From Streptomyces sp. NBC_00425 (lineage in GTDB: Bacteria; Actinomycetota; Actinomycetes; Streptomycetales; Streptomycetaceae): a stretch of 64,000 bases of DNA. Within the stretch, counting starts at the first letter, position 1, and the number at the start of each line of letters is the position of its first letter. Below the pieces are notes generated by a model. The model had not been told where the DNA came from. It worked only from the letters and a program-made list of their open reading frames with translations, and ran no database searches. The translations under genes and the position numbers were made by a program. Below are positions 51,858 to 60,124 of this stretch, piece by piece. The stretch is taken from the NCBI RefSeq assembly GCF_036030735.1, contig NZ_CP107928.1, positions 4,960,001 through 5,024,000 on the forward strand. The letters run 5' to 3'.

Positions 51858-52751
51858 CTATTCCGGCTGGTGGTCCGGCCCGCCGAAGTCCGGGCTGGAG
51901 TAGTCCGGGCTGCTGAAGCTGGGCCGTGAGCCGGCCGTGCGGCCGTCGTCGGGGCTGCTGAAGCCCGGGCGGTCGTAGCCGATCTTCGGGAGACGGCTGA
52001 CGGGAGCGGGCGGTACCGGGTCGCTGTGCACGGGGGTCACGGCGCCGGGAGCCGTCAGGGCCTCCCGGAGGAACGGCAGGATGCCGCGCTCCAGCAGGGC
52101 TTCCCGCCAGGCTTCCCTGGCCTGGTCCACCTCTTCGCTCAGTTCGCCGTACGGCCCGGCTTCCAGGGAGGGGCGGTTGCGCAGGGCGGTGAGCAGCAGC
52201 GCGACGGTGGCGACGAGGATCGCGGCCGCGGCCACGGCCCCGAACGCCCAGCCCGCCGTGAGCATCGTCCGGGCGAACGCCTGTTGGGGGTCGAGCACTC
52301 TGAGGATGTAGCCGACGAGGAGGAATATCGCCGCGGCGGTCGCGGCGAGGACGGGGGTGAGGACGGCGGCGACCGCGCCGGCGCCGGCGGCTTCGGCGGC
52401 CTGGGCCGCCTCCCCCATGCTGGTGGCGATGCCCATCGCGGTCGCGCCCGGTTCCGCGGGGCCGGTCCCGGCGGTGGACGAGGGGCCCGACGCGGCCGTC
52501 GGGTTCGCCGGTGCGGGATGGCGCAGTTCCTCGCGGATCTTCACGTAGTGCTGGTACTCGGCCGCCGCGGCCACCGTGATGAGCGCGGAGGCGTTGAGGG
52601 CCATGGTGCGCAGTTGTTCGGGGTTCAGCCGCTGTCCGACAGCGGCCAGTTCCGGGTGGTGTGGGGCGGAGCGCAGCGCCTCGTCGAGGATCCGCTCGTA
52701 CTCCTGGCGGTCCTCGCTGTGCAGGTGCTGCGGAACGCTGTTCATGTGCAT
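51858..52751 (-). CDS. Membrane protein of unknown function
   Basis: A 297-residue protein: a charged helical N-terminal domain (about 1-80, HSEDRQEYERILDEALRSA), an Ala/Gly-rich segment, two membrane helices (about 140-165 and 180-205), and a Pro/Ser/Asp-rich C-terminus with short repeats of FSSPD. ATG 52751 is one of two close starts (also 52745); GGAG and GGGGG lie upstream. No family is recognised. It converges with the TerD-vWA gene and shares a strand with the phosphatase gene to its right. Confidence 0.7.
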   Translation of the reverse strand: MHMNSVPQHLHSEDRQEYERILDEALRSAPHHPELAAVGQRLNPEQLRTMALNASALITVAAAAEYQHYVKIREELRHPAPANPTAASGPSSTAGTGPAEPGATAMGIATSMGEAAQAAEAAGAGAVAAVLTPVLAATAAAIFLLVGYILRVLDPQQAFARTMLTAGWAFGAVAAAAILVATVALLLTALRNRPSLEAGPYGELSEEVDQAREAWREALLERGILPFLREALTAPGAVTPVHSDPVPPAPVSRLPKIGYDRPGFSSPDDGRTAGSRPSFSSPDYSSPDFGGPDHQPE

Positions 52752-52954
52752 CCCCCGATGCTCCGTAGGGCTTGGGGCTCGCATGCCAACGAGCCGTCGG
52801 GCAGAAACGGAGGGGAGCCTGCTACGGATGAACCGATGGTAGAGCGGCGACGGCATGGCGTGACAGGGGGTTTGCCGAAATTGGCCCCTGGCCTGCGGCG
52901 CAGACGACGGGTCCGGAGCGGGGCGGGTGACGCCCCGCTGTCATCCGGTGACGC

Positions 52955-54040
52955 TCAGATGTTCAGGGGCAATTGCTGGACCAGGAGTTTCCCGGCCATC
53001 GTCACGCCGCCGTCCATCGCGATGGCCAGCCCGTCGGCGTAGACGTGCGGTCCCTCGACGTGCGGTCCGCTGTTGTCCTCGCCCTCCTCGGAGCCGACTT
53101 CGCCGAGCAGGTAGGGAATCGGGCTGTGGCCGTGAACGATGCGGGTGCCGCCGTACGTATCGAGGAGGGAGCGCACGGCGTCGGCGCCGCCCTCGTCACG
53201 GAAGGAGAAACGCTTCGTGAACTTGCGGAACAGATCCCACACCTCGTCCGCGTCGTTACGCGTGATCGTTTCGCGGACGGTGTCGTTGACCGCCTCGATC
53301 GAGTCGCCGTAGTCGAGGTAGGCGGTGGTGTCGGAGTGGACGAGGAGATGGCCGTCGACCTCCTCCATGGCGTCCAGACGGGACATCCACTGCAGGTGGT
53401 GGTCCTGGAGCCGGTCCATGTCGTACTTCTGGCCGCCGTTGAGCAGCCAGGCCGCCTGGAAGGTGGCGGTGCCCGCGCCGGAGTTGACCGGGGTGTCGCC
53501 GAACCGCTTGGCGCCGAGCAGCAGCAGTTCGTGGTTGCCCATGAGCGCCTTGCAGTACCCGCCGGCCGCGGCGGCTTCGGCGGACAGCCGCATGACGAGG
53601 TCGATGACGCCGATGCCGTCCGGGCCGCGGTCGGTGAAGTCGCCGAGGAACCAGAGGCGGGCCGTGCCCGCGCACCAGTTGCCGGCCGCGTCGACCAGGC
53701 CCTTCTCGCGCAGGGCGGCCACCAGGTCGTCGAGGTAGCCGTGCACGTCGCCGACGACGAAGAGCGGGCCCGGGCCGGTCACGGTGACCGGCGCCTGCAC
53801 GACCGCCGGGTCCACGGCCACCTGGAGGGTGTCGCCGCGACGGTTGATGACGGGCAGGTCGCGCTGGGTCGGCGTGTAGCCGTCCGGGTGCTCCAGCGGC
53901 TCCTCGAGGGGCGGTGCGGCGTTCCCGGGATGGGTGTCGTGGTCGTACGGACCGGTCTCGTTGACGTACGCGGGCACCCGGAAGTCACGCAACGTCGCCG
54001 TCCGCTCCACCTCGGGTCCCTGACCGGCCCCCTGAGTCAT
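52955..54040 (-). CDS. Calcineurin-type metallophosphoesterase
   Basis: A 361-residue phosphatase. Metal-ligand motifs GDVHGYLDDL, GDFTDRGPDG and GNHE, plus a later VHSD and HGHSP, are present in the order of the PPP/metallophosphoesterase family. An N-terminal acidic region of about 90 residues precedes the catalytic core. GGAGGGG supports ATG 54040; the frame open further to 54640 is arginine-rich and non-coding. It is a Ser/Thr- or nucleotide-phosphatase of unknown substrate, part of a TerD-vWA neighbourhood. Confidence 0.88.
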   Translation of the reverse strand: MTQGAGQGPEVERTATLRDFRVPAYVNETGPYDHDTHPGNAAPPLEEPLEHPDGYTPTQRDLPVINRRGDTLQVAVDPAVVQAPVTVTGPGPLFVVGDVHGYLDDLVAALREKGLVDAAGNWCAGTARLWFLGDFTDRGPDGIGVIDLVMRLSAEAAAAGGYCKALMGNHELLLLGAKRFGDTPVNSGAGTATFQAAWLLNGGQKYDMDRLQDHHLQWMSRLDAMEEVDGHLLVHSDTTAYLDYGDSIEAVNDTVRETITRNDADEVWDLFRKFTKRFSFRDEGGADAVRSLLDTYGGTRIVHGHSPIPYLLGEVGSEEGEDNSGPHVEGPHVYADGLAIAMDGGVTMAGKLLVQQLPLNI

Positions 54041-54656
54041 CAGACCCCTCCACCATCGCGCCGCATCTGCACCCTTCGGGCTGCCTGGTCGCAGCGGCCC
54101 GGGGTGCCGTGCGCCCATCATAGGAATGCGGATCGCGCCGTGTGATGACCCAGGGGTGGGGAATCGAGGCGGGGCTCCGGTTCGTCGCGGCTTTCGCCCC
54201 GATTGGACCGGGCTTCGGCAGTCCCCGCCCATCCCACGCACACCGTGTCCGCACCACCGCACCACCGGAGGACTCCCGCCGGTCGGCGGGGTGCGCGCCG
54301 GCCGGGGACCCGGTGAGGGGCGTCGAGTCGGCCGGGGCGCGTGTGACTTCGGTGACTGCAGTGGACGAACGCGAAGCGCGGGGGTGCTGCCGGTCGTCCG
54401 CCGCGGCCGACGGCCGGGACCGTGTCCGGCGCCCGAAGGGCCTCGGGCACCCCGGTCGCCCGAGCCGTTCCCCGTCCGGCGGAAATCGCCCGTACGTGCT
54501 GCCCGCTCACCGGAGTTGACGCGACGCGGTCCGCCCCGGACCGAGCCCCTGCCCCGACCACCGAGCCCCGACGCCACCGCACCCCCTGGCTTCCCCTCGG
54601 CGTCCCCGGGTGGGTTCATCCCCTCGGAGTGCCCGTCCACGAGCGGGTCGCCCCGC
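54041..54656. other. 616-base region without a supported gene
   Basis: Between the metallophosphatase start and the LacI stop. Frames open here are Arg/Pro-rich and have no ribosome-binding site or family. The only recognisable signal is a minus-strand -10-like TATGAT (54117-54122) about 75 bases upstream of the phosphatase start. Two short inverted GC-rich stretches are not convincing terminators. Confidence 0.4.
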
Positions 54657-55769
54657 TCACCCCTTCTCCGGCGCCCGGGGCGGGCTGACCGTCGTGCGGG
54701 GCGGGCGGCGCTGTGACGACGTGCGCACCATCAGCTCGGTCGGTATCACCTGCTCGACCGTCCGTTCCGACTCCACGCCCTCGATCGCGTCGATGAGGAG
54801 CTGCACCACCGCCGTTCCGATGCGGCGCGGCTTGAGGGAGAGCGTGGTCACGGGCGGCTCGGTGTTGGCGTACACCATGGACTCGCTGCAGCAGACGATC
54901 AGCAGCTCCTCCGGCACGCGCAGCCCGTAGCGCCGGGCGGCGGCGAGGAGGTCGGTGCCGTTGGGGTCGAACAGGCCGTAGACGGCGTCGGGGCGGTCCG
55001 GGCGGGCCAGCAGCCGGTCGGCGGCCACGGCGCCCGCACACGGGTCGTGGGCGGGGTAGGCCTCGTAGACGGGGTCCTGGCCGACCCGCTCGCACCACTG
55101 CAGGTAGGCGCTGGTCGACAGGTGGGTGTAGGTGTCGGTCGTGGTGCCCGTGAGCAGGCCGATGCGGCGGGCGCCGGCGTCGGCCAGATGGTCGAGGATG
55201 TCGAGGACGGCCGCCTCGTGGTCGTTGTCCACCCACGCGGTGACCGGGAGCGTGCCGGCCGGGCGGCCGTCGGAGACGACCGGTAAACCCTGCCGGACCA
55301 GCTCGCTGACCACCGGATCCTGGTCGGAGGGGTCGATGACGACCGTGCCGTCCAGGGCGACGTTCGACCACACGTCGTGGCGCGAGGTCGCGGGGAGGAT
55401 GACGAGCGCGTAGCCGCGGGCCAGCGCGGCCGACGTGGCGGCGCGCGCCATCTCCGCGAAGTACGCGAACTCGGTGAAGGTGAAAGGTTCATCCCCGTAC
55501 GTGGTCACGGTCAGGCCGATGAGGCCCGACTTGCCGGTACGGAGGGTTCGGGCGGCCGCGGAGGGGCGGTAGCCCAGTCGGTCGGCGACCTCGCGGACAT
55601 GGCGTCGGGTGGCGTCGGGGAGCCTGCCCTTGCCGTTGAGGGCGTCCGAGACGGTCGTGATGGACACTCCGGCGGCGGCGGCCACGTCCCTGATGCCCGC
55701 CCGGCCCGGCCGGCTGCCTCGGCGTGAGGTTTCCGCGCGGCTCACCTGGTGCTTCCCTGCTGCTGTCAT
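54657..55769 (-). CDS. LacI-family transcriptional regulator
   Basis: A 370-residue regulator: an N-terminal LacI helix-turn-helix with hinge (GIRDVAAAAGVSITTVSDALNG, LPDATRRHVREVADRLGYRPSAAARTLR) and a periplasmic-binding-protein-like effector domain. An Arg-rich N-terminal extension of about 25 residues precedes the DNA-binding helix. ATG 55769 has no clear ribosome-binding site, and a TACTAT box (minus strand, 55779-55784) sits so close that the mRNA may be leaderless. Its target is unknown; it is divergent from the aminotransferase gene. Confidence 0.9.
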   Translation of the reverse strand: MTAAGKHQVSRAETSRRGSRPGRAGIRDVAAAAGVSITTVSDALNGKGRLPDATRRHVREVADRLGYRPSAAARTLRTGKSGLIGLTVTTYGDEPFTFTEFAYFAEMARAATSAALARGYALVILPATSRHDVWSNVALDGTVVIDPSDQDPVVSELVRQGLPVVSDGRPAGTLPVTAWVDNDHEAAVLDILDHLADAGARRIGLLTGTTTDTYTHLSTSAYLQWCERVGQDPVYEAYPAHDPCAGAVAADRLLARPDRPDAVYGLFDPNGTDLLAAARRYGLRVPEELLIVCCSESMVYANTEPPVTTLSLKPRRIGTAVVQLLIDAIEGVESERTVEQVIPTELMVRTSSQRRPPRTTVSPPRAPEKG

Positions 55770-56227
55770 GGCGAGCCGATAGTAGGGCTCATTCGGTGGG
55801 GTAGGGCGGACGCATATGCACGCATTGACAGGCACGTTTCTGCAAGGCAACAGGGGGTCAAGTGCACTAGAAACAAAGTCAGTTGGCGGTTTCAACCCCA
55901 GGACGTGACGTGTCGGCACGGATGAGCCTGCCAACGCACCGATGTTTCGAAGAGGTCTCAACTCACCTGCACGAGGGATGCGCGCCACGGCGCGAGCCAC
56001 CGGCGCATAGATATATGTGCGGCGCGCCCCCGGGTGTCCGCCCCTTCGTCCGTCTTCGTCCCCAGAAGTCGCGGAGCTCCCCGCGTCCCGGGGCGGCCGG
56101 GCGGACCGCTCGCTCCGCCCCGTCTCCCCAGACCGACTTCTCGCCGGCTCCTCACCTGTACGCACCGGGGCCGAATCCTCATAAGGTGAGCAGTATTGAA
56201 GCCGGTGGTGTCACGAGGAGGACTGCG
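55770..56227. other. 458-base divergent regulatory region
   Basis: Spacer between the LacI and aminotransferase starts. It holds an AT-rich island, GCGCATA-GATA-TATGTGC (56002-56019), a near inverted repeat within GC-rich sequence and a possible operator, and CATAAG near 56180 as a possible -10 for the aminotransferase gene. No small gene is convincing. Confidence 0.4.
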
Positions 56228-57307
56228 GTGAGCGAGACGAGCCCCAAGCTGCGCGCCGAGCTGGAGGGTATCCCCACCTACAAGCCGGGCAGGCCGGCTG
56301 CGGCGGGCGGTCCCGTGGCCTACAAGCTGTCCTCCAACGAGAACCCCTATCCGCCGCTGCCCGGGGTGATGGAGAGCGTGACGGCCGCGGCCGCCGCCTT
56401 CAACCGCTACCCGGACCTGGCCTGCACGGCGCTGGTCAACGAGCTCTCCGAGCGCTTCGGCGTCCCGGCCGCCCATCTGGCCACCGGCACCGGCTCGGTC
56501 GGCGTGGCCCAGCAGCTGGTGCAGGCGACCGCGGGCGCCGGCGACGAGGTCGTCTACGCGTGGCGGTCCTTCGAGGCGTATCCGATCATCACGCAGATCA
56601 ACGGCGCACGGCCGGTGCAGGTGCCGCTGACGCCGGGGGACGTCCACGACCTGGACGCCATGGCCGACGCGATCACCGACCGGACGCGGCTGGTCTTCGT
56701 CTGCAACCCCAACAACCCCACAGGTACCGTCGTCAGGCGTGCCGAGCTGGAACGTTTCCTGGACCGGGTGCCGCGGGACGTGCTGGTCGTGCTCGACGAG
56801 GCCTATCGCGAGTTCATCCGCGACCCCGAGGTGCCGGACGGCGTCGAGTTCTACCGCAAGCGGCCCAACGTGTGCGTGCTGCGGACCTTCTCCAAGGCGT
56901 ACGGCCTGGCCGGCCTGCGGGTGGGCTTCGCCATCGCCCACGAGCCGGTCGCGGAGGCGCTGCGCAAGACGGCGGTGCCGTTCGGCGTCAGCCAGCTCGC
57001 CCAGGAGGCGGCGATCGCCTCGCTGCGCGCCGAGGACGCGCTGCTCGGCCGGGTCGGCTCCCTGGTGGGCGAGCGTCTGCGGGTGGTCGAGGCCCTGCGT
57101 GGGCAGGGCTGGACGGTGCCCGAGACGCAGGCCAACTTCGTGTGGCTGCGGCTGGGCGAGCAGACGGCGGCCTTCGCGGGGGCGTGCGAGCAGGCCGGCG
57201 TCGTGGTGCGGCCGTTCCCGGGCGAGGGCGTGCGGGTGACGATCGGCGAGAACGAGGCGAACGACATCTTCCTGAAGGCGGCGGAGGGGTTCCGTCAGGA
57301 GCAGTAA
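56228..57307 (+). CDS. HisC-like/aromatic aminotransferase
   Basis: A 359-residue class I/II PLP aminotransferase. [33 protein letters not shown] and [13 protein letters not shown] (PLP Lys) fit the histidinol-phosphate/aromatic (Pat) branch. Streptomyces has a separate hisC in its histidine operon, so this copy may serve phenylalanine/tyrosine transamination. GTG 56228 has CGAGGAGGA upstream. It precedes the cyd genes on the same strand. Confidence 0.9.
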   Translation: MSETSPKLRAELEGIPTYKPGRPAAAGGPVAYKLSSNENPYPPLPGVMESVTAAAAAFNRYPDLACTALVNELSERFGVPAAHLATGTGSVGVAQQLVQATAGAGDEVVYAWRSFEAYPIITQINGARPVQVPLTPGDVHDLDAMADAITDRTRLVFVCNPNNPTGTVVRRAELERFLDRVPRDVLVVLDEAYREFIRDPEVPDGVEFYRKRPNVCVLRTFSKAYGLAGLRVGFAIAHEPVAEALRKTAVPFGVSQLAQEAAIASLRAEDALLGRVGSLVGERLRVVEALRGQGWTVPETQANFVWLRLGEQTAAFAGACEQAGVVVRPFPGEGVRVTIGENEANDIFLKAAEGFRQEQ

Positions 57308-57423
57308 CTCCCGCTGCGGGTGGTTGTCGCCGTTCGCCGGAGCGTTTTTGCTGGTCAGGTGACGTGTGGGAGGTCTCCGCGGCAGAGCGGGGACCCCCCT
57401 TCGCATGTCGAAAGTCCGTGCGG

Positions 57424-57456
57424 CATAATGGCTTGTGAATGTGAACGCATTCACAA
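57424..57456 (+). promoter_or_regulatory. cydA promoter region with Rex operator
   Basis: CATAAT (57424-57429) is a good -10. Overlapping the expected start is ATGTGAA-CGCA-TTCACAA (57439-57456), one mismatch from the Rex consensus TTGTGAA-N4-TTCACAA. Rex, the NADH-sensing repressor, should release it at high NADH/NAD+, i.e. low oxygen. Confidence 0.85.
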
Positions 57457-57478
57457 GCGTGGAGTAAGGAGCGGCGAC

Positions 57479-58987
57479 GTGGACCTGGCTTTGGCGCCGG
57501 AGACCCTGGCGCGCTGGCAGTTCGGCATCACCACCGTCTACCACTTCCTCTTCGTCCCCCTGACGATCTCCCTGGCGGCCCTGACCGCCGGACTGCAGAC
57601 CGCCTGGGTGCGCACGGAGAACGAGAAGTACCTCAGGGCGACGAAGTTCTGGGGCAAGCTCTTCCTGATCAACATCGCGATGGGCGTCGTCACGGGCATC
57701 GTGCAGGAGTTCCAGTTCGGCATGAACTGGTCCGACTACTCGCGCTTCGTCGGCGACGTCTTCGGCGCCCCGCTCGCCTTCGAGGCCCTGATCGCCTTCT
57801 TCTTCGAGTCCACCTTCATCGGCCTGTGGATCTTCGGCTGGGACAAGCTGCCGAAGAAGATCCACCTGGCCTGCATCTGGATGGTCTCGATCGGCACGAT
57901 CCTGTCGGCCTACTTCATCCTCGCGGCCAACTCGTGGATGCAGCATCCCGTGGGCTACCGGATCAACGAGAAGAAGGGCCGGGCCGAGCTGACCGACTTC
58001 TGGGCCGTGCTCACCCAGAACACCGCGCTCGCCCAGGTCTTCCACACCCTGTCGGCGGCCTTCCTGACCGGTGGCGCCTTCATGGTGGGCATCGCCGCCT
58101 TCCACCTGTACCGCAGGAAGCACATCCCGGTGATGAAGACCTCGCTGCGGCTGGGCCTGATCACCGTGGTCATCGCCGGTCTGCTCACGGCGGTCAGCGG
58201 CGACACCCTCGGCAAGGTGATGTTCAAGCAGCAGCCGATGAAGATGGCGGCAGCCGAGGCACTGTGGGACGGCGAGGCGCCCGCTCCCTTCTCCGTCTTC
58301 GCCTACGGCGACGTCGAGAAGGGCCACAACACGGTCGCCGTCGAGATCCCGGGACTGCTGTCCTTCCTCGCGAATGACGACTTCAGCTCGTACGTCCCCG
58401 GCATCAACGACGTGAACAAGGCCGAGCAGGAGAAGTTCGGGCCCGGCGACTACCGGCCCAACATCCCCGTCGCCTACTGGGGCTTCCGCTGGATGATCGG
58501 CTTCGGCATGGCCTCCTTCACGATCGGACTGGCCGGACTCTGGCTCACCCGCCGCAAGTTCCTGCTGCCGCAGCACCTGAGGGTCGGCGAGGACGAGGTG
58601 CCGCACGTGGTGCTGTTCGGAAAGAAGGCGCTCGGCCCCAAGCTCACGAGGCTCTACTGGCTGGTGGCGATCTGGACCCTGGGCTTCCCGCTGATCGCCA
58701 ACTCCTGGGGCTGGATCTTCACCGAGATGGGCCGCCAGCCCTGGGTGGTCTACGGCGTTCTGCAGACCCGGGACGCGGTCTCCCCCGGGGTCTCCCAGGG
58801 CGAGGTCCTTCTCTCGATGACCGTCTTCACCGCGCTGTACGCCATCCTCGCCGTCGTCGAGGTCAAGCTGCTGGCCAAGTACGTGAAGGCCGGCCCGCCG
58901 GAGCTCACCGAGGCCGACCTCAACCCGCCCACGAAGATCGGCGGCGACTCCCAGGACGCCGACAAGCCGATGGCCTTCTCCTACTAG
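57479..58987 (+). CDS. cydA: Cytochrome bd oxidase subunit I
   Basis: A 502-residue, multi-helix quinol oxidase subunit that carries hemes b558, b595 and d. Conserved: the start RWQFGITTVYHFLFVPLTIS (His22, a heme ligand), QEFQFGMNWSDYSRFVGDVFGAPLA, and GWIFTEMGRQPWVVYG near the C-terminus. The Q-loop is of the short type. GTG 57479 has AAGGAGC upstream. First gene of cydA-cydB-cydDC; controlled by the Rex operator. Confidence 0.97.
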   Translation: MDLALAPETLARWQFGITTVYHFLFVPLTISLAALTAGLQTAWVRTENEKYLRATKFWGKLFLINIAMGVVTGIVQEFQFGMNWSDYSRFVGDVFGAPLAFEALIAFFFESTFIGLWIFGWDKLPKKIHLACIWMVSIGTILSAYFILAANSWMQHPVGYRINEKKGRAELTDFWAVLTQNTALAQVFHTLSAAFLTGGAFMVGIAAFHLYRRKHIPVMKTSLRLGLITVVIAGLLTAVSGDTLGKVMFKQQPMKMAAAEALWDGEAPAPFSVFAYGDVEKGHNTVAVEIPGLLSFLANDDFSSYVPGINDVNKAEQEKFGPGDYRPNIPVAYWGFRWMIGFGMASFTIGLAGLWLTRRKFLLPQHLRVGEDEVPHVVLFGKKALGPKLTRLYWLVAIWTLGFPLIANSWGWIFTEMGRQPWVVYGVLQTRDAVSPGVSQGEVLLSMTVFTALYAILAVVEVKLLAKYVKAGPPELTEADLNPPTKIGGDSQDADKPMAFSY

Positions 58988-59007
58988 GCCGAGGGAGCTG
59001 CACAGTC

Positions 59008-60012
59008 ATGGAACTGCACGACGTCTGGTTCGTCCTCATCGCCGTCCTGTGGACCGGCTACTTCTTCCTGGAGGGCTTCGACTTCGGGGTCGGAATCCTC
59101 ACCAGGCTGCTCGCCCGCGACCGGCCCGAGCGGCGGGTGCTGATCAACACCATCGGGCCGGTCTGGGACGGCAACGAGGTGTGGCTGCTCACGGCGGGTG
59201 GCGCGACGTTCGCCGCCTTCCCCGAGTGGTACGCCACGCTCTTCTCCGGCTTCTACCTGCCCCTGCTGCTCATCCTGGTCTGCCTGATCGTGCGCGGCGT
59301 CGCCTTCGAGTACCGGGCCAAGCGGCCGGAGGAGAACTGGCAGCGCAACTGGGAGACCGCGATCTTCTGGACCTCGCTCCTCCCGGCGTTCCTGTGGGGC
59401 GTCGCCTTCGGCAACATCGTGGGAGGCGTCAAGATCGACCGGAACTTCGAGTACGTGGGCGGCTTCTGGGACCTGCTCAACCCGTACGCGTTGCTCGGCG
59501 GCCTGGTGACGCTGACGCTGTTCACCTTCCACGGAGCGGTGTTCACCGCGCTGAAGACCGTGGGTGACATCCGGGCGCGGGCACGGAAGCTGGCGTCGAA
59601 GGTCGGCGTCGTGACCGCCGTCCTCGCGTTGGTCTTCCTGACCTGGACGCAGATCGACAGCGGTGACGCCAAGAGTCTGGTCGCCCTCGTCGTGGCGGTC
59701 GCCGCCCTGATCGCGGCCCTCGTGGCGAACCGATCGGGGCGGGAGGGCTGGTCGTTCGCCCTCTCCGGCGTGACCATCGTGGCCGCCGTGGCGATGCTCT
59801 TCCTGTCGCTCTTCCCGAACGTCATGCCGTCCTCGCTCAACGAGGACTGGAGCCTGACGGTGACCAACGCCTCGTCGAGTCCGTACACCTTGAAGATCAT
59901 GACGTGGTGTGCAGGGGTCGCCACCCCGCTCGTCCTGCTCTACCAGGGCTGGACGTACTGGGTGTTCCGCAAGCGGATCGGCACACAGCACCTCGCCGAG
60001 CCGGTGCACTGA
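59008..60012 (+). CDS. cydB: Cytochrome bd oxidase subunit II
   Basis: A 334-residue integral membrane subunit, about eight helices, starting MELHDVWFVLIAVLWTGYFFLEGFDFGVG, the CydB signature. It pairs with CydA, 20 bases upstream, to form the high-affinity terminal oxidase. GAGGGAG precedes the ATG. A terminator-like hairpin follows before cydDC, so cydDC may be partly separately expressed. Confidence 0.96.
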   Translation: MELHDVWFVLIAVLWTGYFFLEGFDFGVGILTRLLARDRPERRVLINTIGPVWDGNEVWLLTAGGATFAAFPEWYATLFSGFYLPLLLILVCLIVRGVAFEYRAKRPEENWQRNWETAIFWTSLLPAFLWGVAFGNIVGGVKIDRNFEYVGGFWDLLNPYALLGGLVTLTLFTFHGAVFTALKTVGDIRARARKLASKVGVVTAVLALVFLTWTQIDSGDAKSLVALVVAVAALIAALVANRSGREGWSFALSGVTIVAAVAMLFLSLFPNVMPSSLNEDWSLTVTNASSSPYTLKIMTWCAGVATPLVLLYQGWTYWVFRKRIGTQHLAEPVH

Positions 60013-60030
60013 GTTCGACTCAGGCTGACG

Positions 60031-60060
60031 TAGGTGGTGTTTCACGTGTAACACCACCTA
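60031..60060. terminator. Hairpin containing a parS-like site after cydB
   Basis: An 11-bp stem (60031-60041 with 60050-60060) whose loop contains TCACGTGT. It is placed between cydB and cydDC. Confidence 0.6.
60039..60052. other. parS: parS-like site 16 (one mismatch)
   Basis: GTTTCACGTGTAAC, A to T at position 11 of the consensus, inside the cydB terminator-like hairpin. Confidence 0.7.
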
Positions 60061-60070
60061 CGGGAAGAGA

Positions 60071-60096
60071 GGGCGTGTTTCACGTGAAACACGCCC
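60071..60096. terminator. 26-bp perfect palindrome built around parS
   Basis: GGGCGT, the parS core, ACGCCC. With the neighbouring sites it makes a run of three ParB sites before cydDC. Confidence 0.6.
60077..60090. other. parS: parS site 17 (perfect)
   Basis: GTTTCACGTGAAAC, 34 bp from site 18. Confidence 0.96.
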
Positions 60097-60110
60097 GTCG
60101 AGAAGAGGGT

Positions 60111-60124
60111 GTTTCACGTGAAAC
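60111..60124. other. parS: parS site 18 (perfect), supplying the cydDC start codon
   Basis: GTTTCACGTGAAAC. The GTG at 60118-60120 inside it is the best start codon of cydDC. Confidence 0.95.

Noticed and set aside
55958..58606. 882-residue minus-strand frame over the aminotransferase and cydA genes
   Set aside because: Antisense to two confirmed genes; no recognisable fold.
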